DNA of 64,000 nt, taken from positions 1,073,501 through 1,137,500 of the forward strand of contig JABMCL010000191.1 of NCBI GenBank assembly GCA_018857735.1. Reading direction: 5' to 3'. Positions 1 to 12,000 of the stretch are shown here, piece by piece; position 1 is the stretch's first letter, and each line of letters begins with the position of its first letter. A model generated the notes under the pieces. It saw only the letters and a list, made by a program, of their open reading frames with translations. It ran no database searches and was not told the origin of the DNA. Origin of the DNA: Alviniconcha marisindica. Taxonomy: Eukaryota; Mollusca; Gastropoda; Provannidae. The position numbers were made by a program, and so were the translations under genes.

Positions 1-254
1 TGAGTATGTGAGAATCAGAAGAGGAGCTAAGTGTACAGGGCATAGTGTAGACAGGTAGCAGTTCAGAGAGGTAAGAAGGACCAGAACCATTTACAGCATG
101 AAAGCACATTGTTGTTGTACTTGTGTTATGTATTTTGAGCTCTAATTAACTACCTTGTGTGTTGTTTCTCCATATACACAGTTTAGCAGATTTATGTGTT
201 TCTCCATGGCCTTTACTGGTAGTTTATGGGGGTGTTTTACTCACATTCACATTT

Positions 255-255
255 C

Positions 256-276
<21 letters not shown>
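255..276 (+). repeat. poly-C tract, 22 bases
   Basis: Uninterrupted C run about 100 bp before the first Pins exon, followed by an A/G-rich stretch. It is one of eleven runs of 15-28 C or G in the window. Confidence 0.9.
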
Positions 277-286
<10 letters not shown>

Positions 287-374
287 GAAGAAAAGAAAGA
301 AGAGGAATGTGAGTACAAATGAGAAAAGATAAATGTGACTGAAAAAAGCCTTTGTGACATTGCCTGTGTTGCAG

Positions 375-598
375 ACCATGTCCTGTACATGTATGGAACT
401 GGCCCTTCAAGGGGAGCGACTCTGTAAGGCTGGCGACTGTCGGGCAGGGGTCCAGTTCTTCGAGGCTGCAGTGCAGGCTGGCACAGATGACCTGAAGACA
501 CTCAGTGCCATTTATAGTCAGCTAGGCAATGCCTACTTCTATCTACAGGATTATGCCAAAGCTTTGGAGTATCACAAGCATGATCTCAACCTGGCCAG
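375..598 (+). CDS. GPSM2: Pins exon 1 of window: TPR 1 and start of TPR 2
   Basis: Acceptor ag at 373-374, donor gt at 599. Frame starts ACC-ATG. It encodes residues 1-73 and part of 74, including LCKAGDCRAG and LSAIYSQLGNAYFYL, very close to fly Pins and vertebrate LGN. The preceding pyrimidine-rich stretch and cag suggest a true acceptor, so the exon is probably not the first of the gene. Confidence 0.93.
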
Positions 599-3007
599 GT
601 ACTACAAATTGTTATGTTTAGCTTATTGCAGATGAGCTGTGTGATTGTGGGGGTGGGGGTGGGTGGTGTCATCTGCATGAGTTTGACAATGTTGCAAACA
701 TGACCTGGCTTAGCTAATTGTTTTTCATGGTTAATTGGGTTTGAGTTGCTAATTTATAGCACACTTTGATAACTGGCATTGACCCATCCTCTCTGCAGTT
801 TTAAGATGATGCTACTGATGATGTGCAATGTTTTACAGAACATGTCGGGATCGTGTAGGCGAAGCCAAGGCCAGTGGTAACCTTGGTAATACACTGAAGG
901 TGATTGGGAAATTTGACGAAGCCATTGTGTGCTGCATGCGACACCTGGAGATATCCAGGGAACTGGGTGATAAGGTAAGAAATGTGCTGGCTGTGCCCTG
1001 TGGTGGAGTGCTTGCAGTAAACTTTCCTTCTTGTTCCGCCCAGCCAGGCCGGCCTTCATGTTTTTTTAGAATCAGGGTCTGCTCTTATTTGCTTAGAGCA
1101 ACTGGCCATACTAATACAGTGATGGGATTGATGACCTTCCACCTTCATGTTTACATACACTAGGTCTTGTACGTTACTGACGCTGATATATGCACATATA
1201 CTAATACTGTGTCAAGAGGGGAGAGAGAGGCTGCTTACATATTTAGCCTAGCAAAGTCAGACAACACTAACAGACCTATGACTGATATGATTATGAATCG
1301 GTTCTGATCACGACACTTAAGAGCTTTTTATATTGATCAGCCAATTAAAGTTATGTTTGTTTCTTTTCTTCTGCTTCTTCTTTGGTCACCTTTTCTGTCC
1401 ATCTCCATTTCCCCCCCTCTTTTTTGTCCTTTTTCTCCTCCTTTCTTTTATTTTTGTTGTGTTTATATTTTCCCTTAGGGATGGACATAATTATGTTTCA
1501 AACACGTTTTCTACATTTTCAAGCCTACTTGCAGCTTTGCAGGGGTCCTCAAATTTATTTCCTAATAGTAACATTCTCCAATATTATTTCAATTTTTTAT
1601 ATTTGAAACTTCTATGTAGCCAGTATCATGGCAGGAGAGTTGACTATGCCCATATATCTGGCATTATAATGGAAGGAAAGATATTGTGCAGAAACTTAAA
1701 ATGCAGAAATTTACTAAAGAACATACATGTTCATGTCACCAGCCAGCTTGTGACATTTACACTGTACAGTTTCTGCTCTTCTCCCTCTGATTTAGCATTG
1801 CCATTCGGTCCATCACTGTGTATTGAAATTGGACTTCCAACAAGGAGGTAAAATAAAAACTTGCTCCCCTTTGTACTGTACTGGAACAAGGGGAGGTTCA
1901 TCCCATTTCCTGGTGACTGTGAAGCAGCTGGGGGGAAGGGTTGCACAGGCTCAGTATCCGGTTGTTTTGTTGTTGTGGTTAACCCTTCCTCCTCTGAGCA
2001 TGGGTGTTTTTTGTTTGTTTTGTTGTTGCTCTTGTTTTTGCACCCAGAGAACCACATAACATTCTTATTTCACTTTCACCGTTTCAGTTGCAGGCAATTG
2101 CCACACAACAATACTTGAAGACATCAGAAAGCATGCAATTTGTCATTGCTAGATGATTTCTTACGGTAGGACAAAGACTGTATACAAATAAACACACCTG
2201 AATCCCCTTCCTAACTGTGCAACTTAAATTCATTCTACACTGAAAAAGGTTGTTTACACTGTAATCAACCTCTTGTGGCCTCCACCAGCTGGTTCAGTGT
2301 TTGTGTGTGAATGAGAGAGGGAGTTGGAGACAATAACCAGGATTTGCAGGTGCGCAGTTATTAAGAAGTAAATATGAAGCATCTAGCTGTTGCTGGATCT
2401 TGAGTACTGAAGGCAGTGTCTTGTGTGCATAATGGAACACATGCAGTTGTAGTGTGACTGTCTTTGCTTGTGTCCTTAGACTGTTATTGTTAATGCTTGG
2501 GACTGATTAGCATACAAGCTTTGAATCCATAACTGTCAAAATAGATGAGGTAAAGCTTTTTTAAAGCCCAATATTTGAATAGAACTCTGTATTTTCCACG
2601 CAGAAAGGAAAGTTGTGTGTGCTTGTGGAAACCAATATCACTACTATTGTGGGCAGGGGGAGGAATAATTCCAGATTAGCAGATGACAGTGTGACATTGA
2701 GTATCTGCTGTTCTGGGTGCATTTTGCTTGGCAATCAGATCACTCCAGTGTAATTGTTTGCAAGTCATGAAAGTAATTGGAGTACTTGTGGCAAGTGTTA
2801 TTTTACAAACCTTGCTTCTGAAGACCCCCCCCCCCAAACACACACACACACACATAGGTGCACAAGCCATAATTCTTTTGCAGGTGGTACTGATTCCTGT
2901 TGGAATAATGCCCCAAACGGTCCTGATTAGGGTATCCAACTGACAATTAATGAATCATGCCCACACCTACACCTACACACGCATGCACACACACAGCTTG
3001 CATGCTT

Positions 3008-3075
<68 letters not shown>

Positions 3076-6000
3076 GATTGCACTGACAACAGTAAATATT
3101 AGATCAATATTCATTTGAGCTGTGTATTTGAATCTCCTCCCCAGCTCTCCTTGTAGCTGACATATAAAACTAATTGTCTAGTGTAGCAAAGCTGTTTTGT
3201 AAATGTGCATGGTCTTATGTTGTAGATTGGCTTAGCTTTATTAATGTCTGTGGAGTGATGTATGCTGTATTGTAGGTGGGCTAAGCTTTATGCTAGATGT
3301 GTGTGTTGTGGTGCTGTATTATAGGTCGGCTAAGCTGTATGCTAGATGTGCATGTTTTGGTGCTGTGTTGTGGGTGGACTAAGCTGTATTTTAGATGTGT
3401 ATGTTGTGCTGTGTTGTAGGTGGACTAAGCTGTATTTTAGGTGTGTATGCAAACTCCAAACTGGTTTACAACATCCTTCCTTCTTTGGGGGAAGGTGCCA
3501 GAAAGCGATGTTCGGAGTGTGGTGTGTATGTTGTGGTGCTGTGTTATAGGTGTTCTAAACTGTATTTTAGGTGTGTATGTTGTGGTGCTGTGTTGTAAGT
3601 GGGCTAAGCTGTATTTTAGGTGTGCAATTTGTGCTGTGTTGTAGGTGGGCCAAGCTGTATTTTAGGTGTATGTTGTGCTGCTGTGTTGTAGGTGGGTTAA
3701 ACTGTATTTAAGGTGTGCATGTTGTGCTGTGTTGTAGGTGAGCCAAGCTGTATTTTAGGTGTGTATGTTGCTGTGTTGAAGGTGGGCTAAGCTGTATTCT
3801 AGGTGTGCATGTTGTGCTGTATTGTAGGTGGGCCAAGCTGTATGCTAGGTGTGTATGTTAGTTGTCATGCTGTGTTGTAGGTGGGCTAACTTGTGTACTA
3901 GGTGTGTATAGTGTGGTACTTGTAAGTGGGCTAAGATGTATGCTAGGCATGTATGTTGTGGTGCTGTGTTGCAGGTGGGCTAAGCTGTATGCTAGGTGTG
4001 TGTTGTGGTGCTGTGTTGTAAGTGGGCTAAGCTGTATGCTAGGTGTGTATGTTGTGGTGCTCTGTTGCAGGTGGGCTGAGCTGTATGCTAGGTGTTTGTT
4101 GTAAGTGGGCTAAGATGTATAGTTACATAGTACTAGTAGGTGTGTTTGTTGTGATGCTGTAAGTGGGCTAAGCTATATTCTAGGTGTGTAGTGGTTCAGT
4201 GCTGTAGGCTAGCTGTGCTGTGTTCTGCTTCTAGGTGTGTATGTTGTGGTGCTGTGTTTAAATGGGCGAAGCTGTACACTAGGTGTGAATGTTGTGGTGC
4301 TGTGTTGTAGGTGGGCTAAGAAGCTGTATTCTAGGTGTGTGTGTTGTGGTGCTGTGTTGTAGGTGGGTGAAGCCAGGGCTCTGTACAACCTGGGCAATGT
4401 GTGGCATGCCAAAGGCAAACAGATGGGCCGCACTGGCAACCAGGACCCTGGAGAATTCCCCCCTCAGGTCAAAGACTGTCTGCAGAAAGCCGCTCAGTTC
4501 TACCAGTGAGTTGTGTCACAGTATCACCCAAACACCAGCATTTAATTGCACAGACAGTGATAGAGAGAACTACAGTTTGGCATGTACTGACACAGCTAGG
4601 CAGACCTACAATGTGCAGACCTTGTTTGAAAATACATGTATATATTGCAGCCAGAGAGACTGGTCACCTGCCTAGATCTATATCTAAACCAGTGGTCAAG
4701 AGAAACTTTGCATACCTAGTTACATGACAGCATTAACTGCATTAACATATTACTTTCTTCACTGTGCATTCTGTGTATGTGACTGTTGTCATGTTGCTTC
4801 TCATATGAATTCTGATGACAGTGGTGGTGATTTGTGATTGTTCTAGAGAGAACCTGATACTGGTCAAAGAGTTAGGGGACAACTCTGCACAGGGGCGCGC
4901 CTGTGGTAACCTAGGCAACACTCACTATCTCCTTGGCAACTTCAGCCAGGCCATCCAGTTCCATGCTGAGGTAAGAAGAAAACAGAAGAAAAGAAACCCA
5001 ATTATTTTGCTGGAGTGTTTTGCTGGAGTGTTGTTTCAGAGCAGGACTGAAAATGTTGCATCTTTCATGTTCTTTTGACTTGGAGAGACAGTGAGCATGC
5101 AGTTATGATATGAAGTGGTGACGCCGTAACTTTCTGGATGCTGAAATCTAACAACGTCACAACAAAATTTGCACCAACACACAGTGCAGTGCTGTCAGAG
5201 TTATGACACAAAAATCATTGTTCCTTCTGGACAAACTTGTTTGAGATGGCAAAATATTTGGTACGGGTGGTGGCTTTCTCAACATTGCAGAAACACCTCC
5301 ACAGAGAAAGATTCATGCAGTGATGTGTTATGATTATTATAATGGAAAGTATCTCCAGCGAAACTTCCCAAGTTTGTCAAACTGCTTTTGGGACCTGTCT
5401 CTACCACAATCAACAGTTCACACATGGTACAAGGCATTTCATTTTGGGAAAGTGTCATTTGAAGTCAGTGACCATCCTCTGACCATCCACTGACCATTGC
5501 TACCAAACAAAATGTGGGCAGTATGAAGGGTCAGATTAAAGAAGACCAACAAGTTACACAAAATGAGATCAAGCTAAAAGACAGTTTCAGTTGTTCATCA
5601 GGAAGCTTGGATCAGATCCTCCATTATAAACTTGGTGTATGAAAACATTGCGCCTATTGGGTGCCCCACCAGCAGAGGAGGGGGGTAGGGTAGAGCAATA
5701 CCTTTACATGCTTTGAAATTTTGCCAGAGGCAGGTCAGAGCAGTTCTGGGACATCGTCACAGGTGACAAGACTTTCATATACTGGTATGACCTGGAAACC
5801 AAACAGCAGTCTTCAGTCTGGCTTTTCCCAGGTGAGAGCCCATCTGAAATTCAGGCGATGGACATAACACCTGCCTGCCTAAGGTCTTTAAGGCTTGGAG
5901 TGCATGCTGTCCAAACACCTGCACCTGTGGTCTGCTGCTCCACCATGACATCGCAATGCCCACACCACCACCACTACCATTCTGGACCACCTGCACAAAA

Positions 6001-9000
6001 ATTGCATTTAGCTGGTCACCCAAACCCATATTTCCCAAACTTAGCCCCTTGTGATTTCTTTCTGTTCCCTTTAGTGAAGAAGTGGCAGTTAAATGGGGAG
6101 CAGTTTCAGATCATTGAAGATGCTCAGGTCTTCATGTAGGGCCTGATTTCTGACATACCTCAGTCAACATGGTCTAATGCCATGGTCAGGTGATTTGAAA
6201 GGATAACTAATTGCATGCATGGTGGGTGGGTGGGTGGGTGGTACTTTGAAAAACTGGACTAGGCAAAAAATCTACATGTGCACCGAAATCTCCACATCCA
6301 GCAACTTATCGGGTCTTGCAATACATGTAGGATGGGTGCTACTAAAACATTTGGAACCTTTTGTGCTTCCACATGACTTGATGAAGTTGGTAATGCAATG
6401 GGGGATATTGCTGGTGGCTGCATGTTTTTGATGAGTTGCACATGTATGTTGCTTTAGCGCCTTGCCATCGCCAAAGAATTTGGAGACAAGGCAGCGGAGA
6501 GGAGGGCTTTCACCAATCTTGGCAATGCACACATCTTCCTGGGCGAGTTTGAAATAGCTGCTGAACATTACAAGTGAGTTACTCAGGCAATTTAAACATC
6601 TTCCTGGTTGACTCTGAAATAGCTGCTAAACATTACAATTGTTACCTCCCTTCTTGGAGCATTTATTTCCAGGCCCACAATGTGTTGTAAAAAAATTAAA
6701 AAAAGAAGTGGTGAAAAAACATTCAGTTCAGTTCAATCTGTGTGCTTTAAGGGTGAAAAAACAACAAGTGCACTCAACCCCATCTCTCAGAAGTTTCCCC
6801 ATCTTCAGGAATTTTTAGGAAGAAGGAATTCTCATTTACGTGTAGACCCCGTACAGTAGCCTGTTGCAGTGTACATATTACAAAATACAATAGTGTTTTG
6901 TGACTTGCAGGAAAAGTTTGTCAATAGCTAAGTCCCTGCAGGACCGGGCACTGGAGGCACAGGCCTGTTACTCTCTGGGCAACACCTACACATTACTGCG
7001 AGACTACCCACTGGCCATTGAGTATCACATGCGCCACCTGCGCATTGCTCAGGAACTGAGGGACCGGGTGGGAGAGAGTCGGGCCTACTGGAGTCTGGGT
7101 AATGCTCATTCTGCACTTGGCAACCACGAGTCGGCACTTGACTTTGCAAACCAACATCTGGAGATCTCAAAAGAGGTGGGTGTTCCTAGGCTTGGCCGGT
7201 TAACATGGAGATCTTTTGGCAAGATGGATATTGCTAGATGTTTAGACATTGCCAGCAAACACCTAGAGATGTCTGGATCTAGACATGATGGAGTGCTTTG
7301 CAGCAGCCTGTAATGGCTATTTTCACACTGGAGGTCTCCCAGACTAGCAGTCCATAACACTTTGCTTTTGTGGTTTGTTTATTTTAGCAGCACTTTATTG
7401 GGTTTTTTGTTTTGATTTTTAAAGAAACTAGCATTTTGGTGCAGGGTTTTTAAAGGAACTAGCTTTCTGATGCAAAAATGAACTTTGGTAGGAATTTTTG
7501 TTTTTGTTATAATATTTCTGTGGCATAATATTTGTCTGCAAGCTAATTTTTACTGCTGAAAATAGACCAGTTACAGTGAACTAGAAACAGATCACTCAGA
7601 AATTAAAAATGTGTGTGCTTTTTTCTTCTTCTTGTGACCTGTACACCAAACTGAGAGCTTCTGGCCTTTGGCTGTCTGAGATGTCACAAACACTTGAGTT
7701 TAAAATGCAGGAAGAGCACGTGAAAAAAGTATTTGTGATGCTCCCAACTTTTAAAATTGATATTAAATCAACGTTGCTTTCAGTTGCACAGTTTTTACAG
7801 GCATCATGTTCTTTTTAGCAGTTCCAAGTGCTTCAGGGGTTCTTTTTTATTTGAATCTGAGCAGGCTTGTTCTTGTAATCCTCCCACATAGTGTTGGATC
7901 ATTTGAACTGAACTGTCATTGCAACACTTTGTAGAGTTTCTCTTAAAGTTATTGAAAGGAATTTGCATAACTTAGATAAACACTGAATCAGTATTTCTCT
8001 GAGAAGTGTGTATCAGTTTTAAATTCTGTCATCTGTAGGTGCGTTGCATGCATAATTCACATTTTAATGTCACTACCTGCACTTTACCAGCTATGTCCTG
8101 TACATGGGATTTCCATACGGACAGTTAACATCAATGGATCAGCATGTTTTTGTTGTTGTTGTTTTTCAGAATGAATATGTGCGTGCCTATTAAAAACTTC
8201 TTATTTTCTGAGTCTGGGAGACTGTGTGTGTGTGAGTAAACTTTACCAGAATTTATCTGAATGCTGCCTTTGGTTGAATCACCAGAGTCCTGAATCTCTT
8301 GGTGTCACTGTCAGAGAGTAATGGGTGTTTGTGATTGCTTCATGTGGGTGAGGAGACAGGTGTTTGGTTGGATGTAATAATGCTGTGCTGATCCTCAGCT
8401 TTGGGGGGGATCTGAGGCCATGTTGTCTGCTGTTACAGATTGGGGACGAGACAGGGCAAATGACAGCACAGATGAATCTGACTGACTTCCGTTCCATGCT
8501 TGGCATGTTGCCCATGTAAGTCCGCGCTCAGAGTAAGACTGCCACATCATTGGCTGTGTGCTCAGTGGCTGTTTGTCTCATGGATGTAAACTTGTACATG
8601 TACTTCTCTTGAGGTTTGGTAGAATGTGTACTGGTTAAAAACATAGTATAAAGTAACTGTTGATTTTAATTGAACCAGCCTCAAGGTGGTGGGGCCATTG
8701 TATATATTCATGCTGGAAATGTCATGGACCACATACAGCCTGTATTGTCCCAGTCAGTTTAAATTGAAATATTGGAACAACACAGGCAAGCTGGACTTGA
8801 CAAAAACATCAAATATACTCAGAATTTCTGTGTGTGTCCTGTGGGACCCTGGGGCATGTCTAGTGCATTCTTATCAGATTTAGTGCATCATGAGGTAGGA
8901 GTACTGCTGGGCATTGATGCCCATGTAAGTCACAATGCTTAGACAGCTGCATGAGGTAAGACCTGCACTGGGTATGCTGCTCATATAAAGTTACAATGCA

Positions 9001-12000
9001 TAGACAGCTGCATGAAGCATGACTTGCCCTGGGCATGATGCCCATGTAAGTCACATTGTTTAGACAGCCACGTGAAGCACGGCTTGCCCTGGGCGTGATA
9101 CCCATGTAAGTCACATTGTTTAGAAGCAACGTGAAGCAGACTTGCCCTGGGCGTGATGCCCATGTAAGTCACATTGTTTAGACAGCTGCGTGAAGCATGA
9201 CTTGCCCTGGGCGTGATGCCCATGTAAGTCACATTGTTTAGACAGCCACATGAAGCATGACTTGCCCATGTAAGTCATATTGTTTAGACAGCCACGTGAA
9301 GCATGACTTGCCCTGGGCTGATGCCTATGTAAGTCACATTGTTTAGACAGCAACGTGAAGCATGCCCATGTAAGTCACATTGTTTGCCACTGGGCGGGGA
9401 TTGCCCATGTAAGTCACATTGTTTAGACAGCCACGTGAAGCACGACTTGCCCTGGGCGTGATGCCCATGTAAGTCACATTGTTTAGACAGCCACGTGAAG
9501 CACGACTTGCCCTGGGCGTGATGCCCATGTAAGTCACATTGTTTAGACAGCCACGTGAAGCACGACTTGCCCTGGGCGTGATGCCCATGTAAGTCACATT
9601 GTTTAGACAGCCACGTGAAGCATGACTTGCCCTGGGCGTGATATGTCACATTGTTTAGACAGCCACGTGAAGCATGACTTGCCCTGGGCATGATGCCCAT
9701 GTAAGTCACATTGTTTAGACAGCTGCGTGAAGCATGACTTGCCCTGGGCATGATGCCCATGTAAGTCACATTGTTTAGACAACCACATGAAGCATGACAT
9801 GCCCTGGGCATGATGCCCACGTAAGTCACATTGTTTAGACAGCCATGTGAAGCATGACATGCCCTGGGCATGATGCCCATGTAAGTCACATTGTTTAGAC
9901 AGCCACGTGAAGCATGACCTGCCCTGGGCATGATGCCCATGAAAATCATAATGCTTAGCAGTCACAATGCTAAAACTGGTGCATCATGTGGTGGTGTTGG
10001 GAAGAGAGCTGCAAAGGACAGTCTGTCAGATTCATACAAATGTGAAGAAAAAGGATTGTGGCTAGACAGCTTTTTATATTTTTCAAATGCAATGAAAAGC
10101 TGATTGTGTGGTTTTTGCTGTGAGTTGTGTTCTGCTGTGTGTATTAATGTGATATTTTCTCTAAATTGTGTTCCCCAGATTTTCACTCTGAATTATATTC
10201 CTCTGTAAGTGTAGTGTGATTTTCACTGTCAATTGTATCCCACTCTAAGTGTCCAGTGTGATTTTCACTGTCAGTTATGTTCCACTGTAAATGTACAGTG
10301 TGATTTTCATTGTCAGTTGTGTTCCACTGTAAATATACAATGTGGCCTTCATTGTAAATTATGTTGCACTGTAAATATACAGCGTGGTTTTCAGTGTCAA
10401 TTCTGTTATGCTGTAAGTATATAGTGTGATTTTCACTGTGAACTGTGTTCTACTGTGTTAATGTAGAGTGTGATTTTTACTGTCAGTTGTATTCCACTGT
10501 GATTTTTGCTGTGAATTATATTCTCCTGTTACCTGTAAGTGTACAGAGTGATTTCTGCTATGAGTTACATTCCACTGTAAATGCACAATTTAATTTTTCT
10601 GCATTGTTATTAGGGACAGTTTTTAACTTGATGTACATGCAACTGTGTTGCAGGACAACAGACAGTAGCTGCCGATCAGAGACAGACACAGCTGACATTG
10701 CTCTCAGTAAGTTGCATTAAACAGAATCTTGTGCTGCAGGAGCAGTCATAGTGCTGAATTAGCTCCAGTGTCTATGTGTGTGTGTGTGCATGTGTGTGTG
10801 TGTGATAAAATGAACACATCCTTATGTCTTAGGAGATGGGGTGCCATAAATAATTTGTTATTATTACAGTTACTAAATTCCAAGTGTTTTTAGTTTTTAA
10901 AACTAAACAGTTGTGGAAGTTTACTTCGGGATTTAAAGATTTCACATTTGACTTTTTCTCTTTCAAAATTTACAATATTGGTATGTTGTGGTAAATATTA
11001 ACAGTGTATTTTATTGTGGCCACAGAGAAACTTTAACCATGAAATATGGAAAACATGCACAATCATGGTGTAAAAATGAATAACATTCCATTCCAGTGTA
11101 TTGATATGCACCTTGCTAGGAACCTTCAAATTCCATCAAAATTATCAGTTTTTATCTAAAAAAGGTATCACTTTCAAGGATCAACATTGAAAATAGAATG
11201 AATGTTATAAAAACTGAAGCAGCTGGGTTCCCTTCATTATCCAATTACTTTGTTTTTGACTCTCGTAAGTTGTAGATATTACAACTGAAAAGAAAAAGAA
11301 AAAACTGGAAAGGCTAAAAATCTACCTTTTACCAACATTTGAATTCTTATGCATAAACCAATGAATTTACCTGTGTAAAAAAAGAAGAAGAAAAAAATGA
11401 AAAAAGAATGTAAAGACATAAAGCAGTTTCATGATCATGTGTTGGTTCTTTCTTTTGATTTATGAAAAATGGCCAGAATATTGTAAGTGGAATTGGAACA
11501 GAGAGTTTAAAACTTTTTGTAGTCTGTTGTAAATCCTGATTGAATTACAACAAATCTGCCACTAGTAGTTATTGATTCACATTAAAACAAAAACAAATGC
11601 TGTGGTTTGTGGAAAGGCAGAGTGAGTCTAAAGATGTGTTTTTGAAGTAATGTTTCATTCAACTGACTTCAGTGTTAGACAATGTTTGCATGATTGATAT
11701 TATCATGGACAACCTTATACATACATAGTGTTATTCTCTATATAGCAATACAAACATTGACTTATATACTCAAGGAACATATTTCACACATTTCCTGATG
11801 ACAGAAAGTTCAATACTGGGTTTCTAATATTCTGTTTAAAGCACACAAATCTTGCTGAGGGCATGTCCCTGTGGACAGTTAGGGCATATGCCTGTGGACA
11901 GTTGGGGCATGTGCCTGTGGACAAGGGCAACAGTCAGTGCATGTGCCTGTTGACAATCAGTGCATGTGCCTGTTGACAGCCTGGGCTTTGTGCAGGCCAG

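Noticed and set aside
1333..1851. 172-codon plus-strand frame in Pins intron 2
   Set aside because: Phe/Leu-rich translation of a pyrimidine tract; no homology, and the Pins exons splice around it.
9284..9949. 221-codon minus-strand open frame
   Set aside because: Pure translation of the 60-bp donor-bearing array (20 codons per unit keeps the frame open).
8900..9963. CRISPR-like regular array
   Set aside because: Units are contiguous without unique spacers, and the host is a eukaryote with spliced genes.
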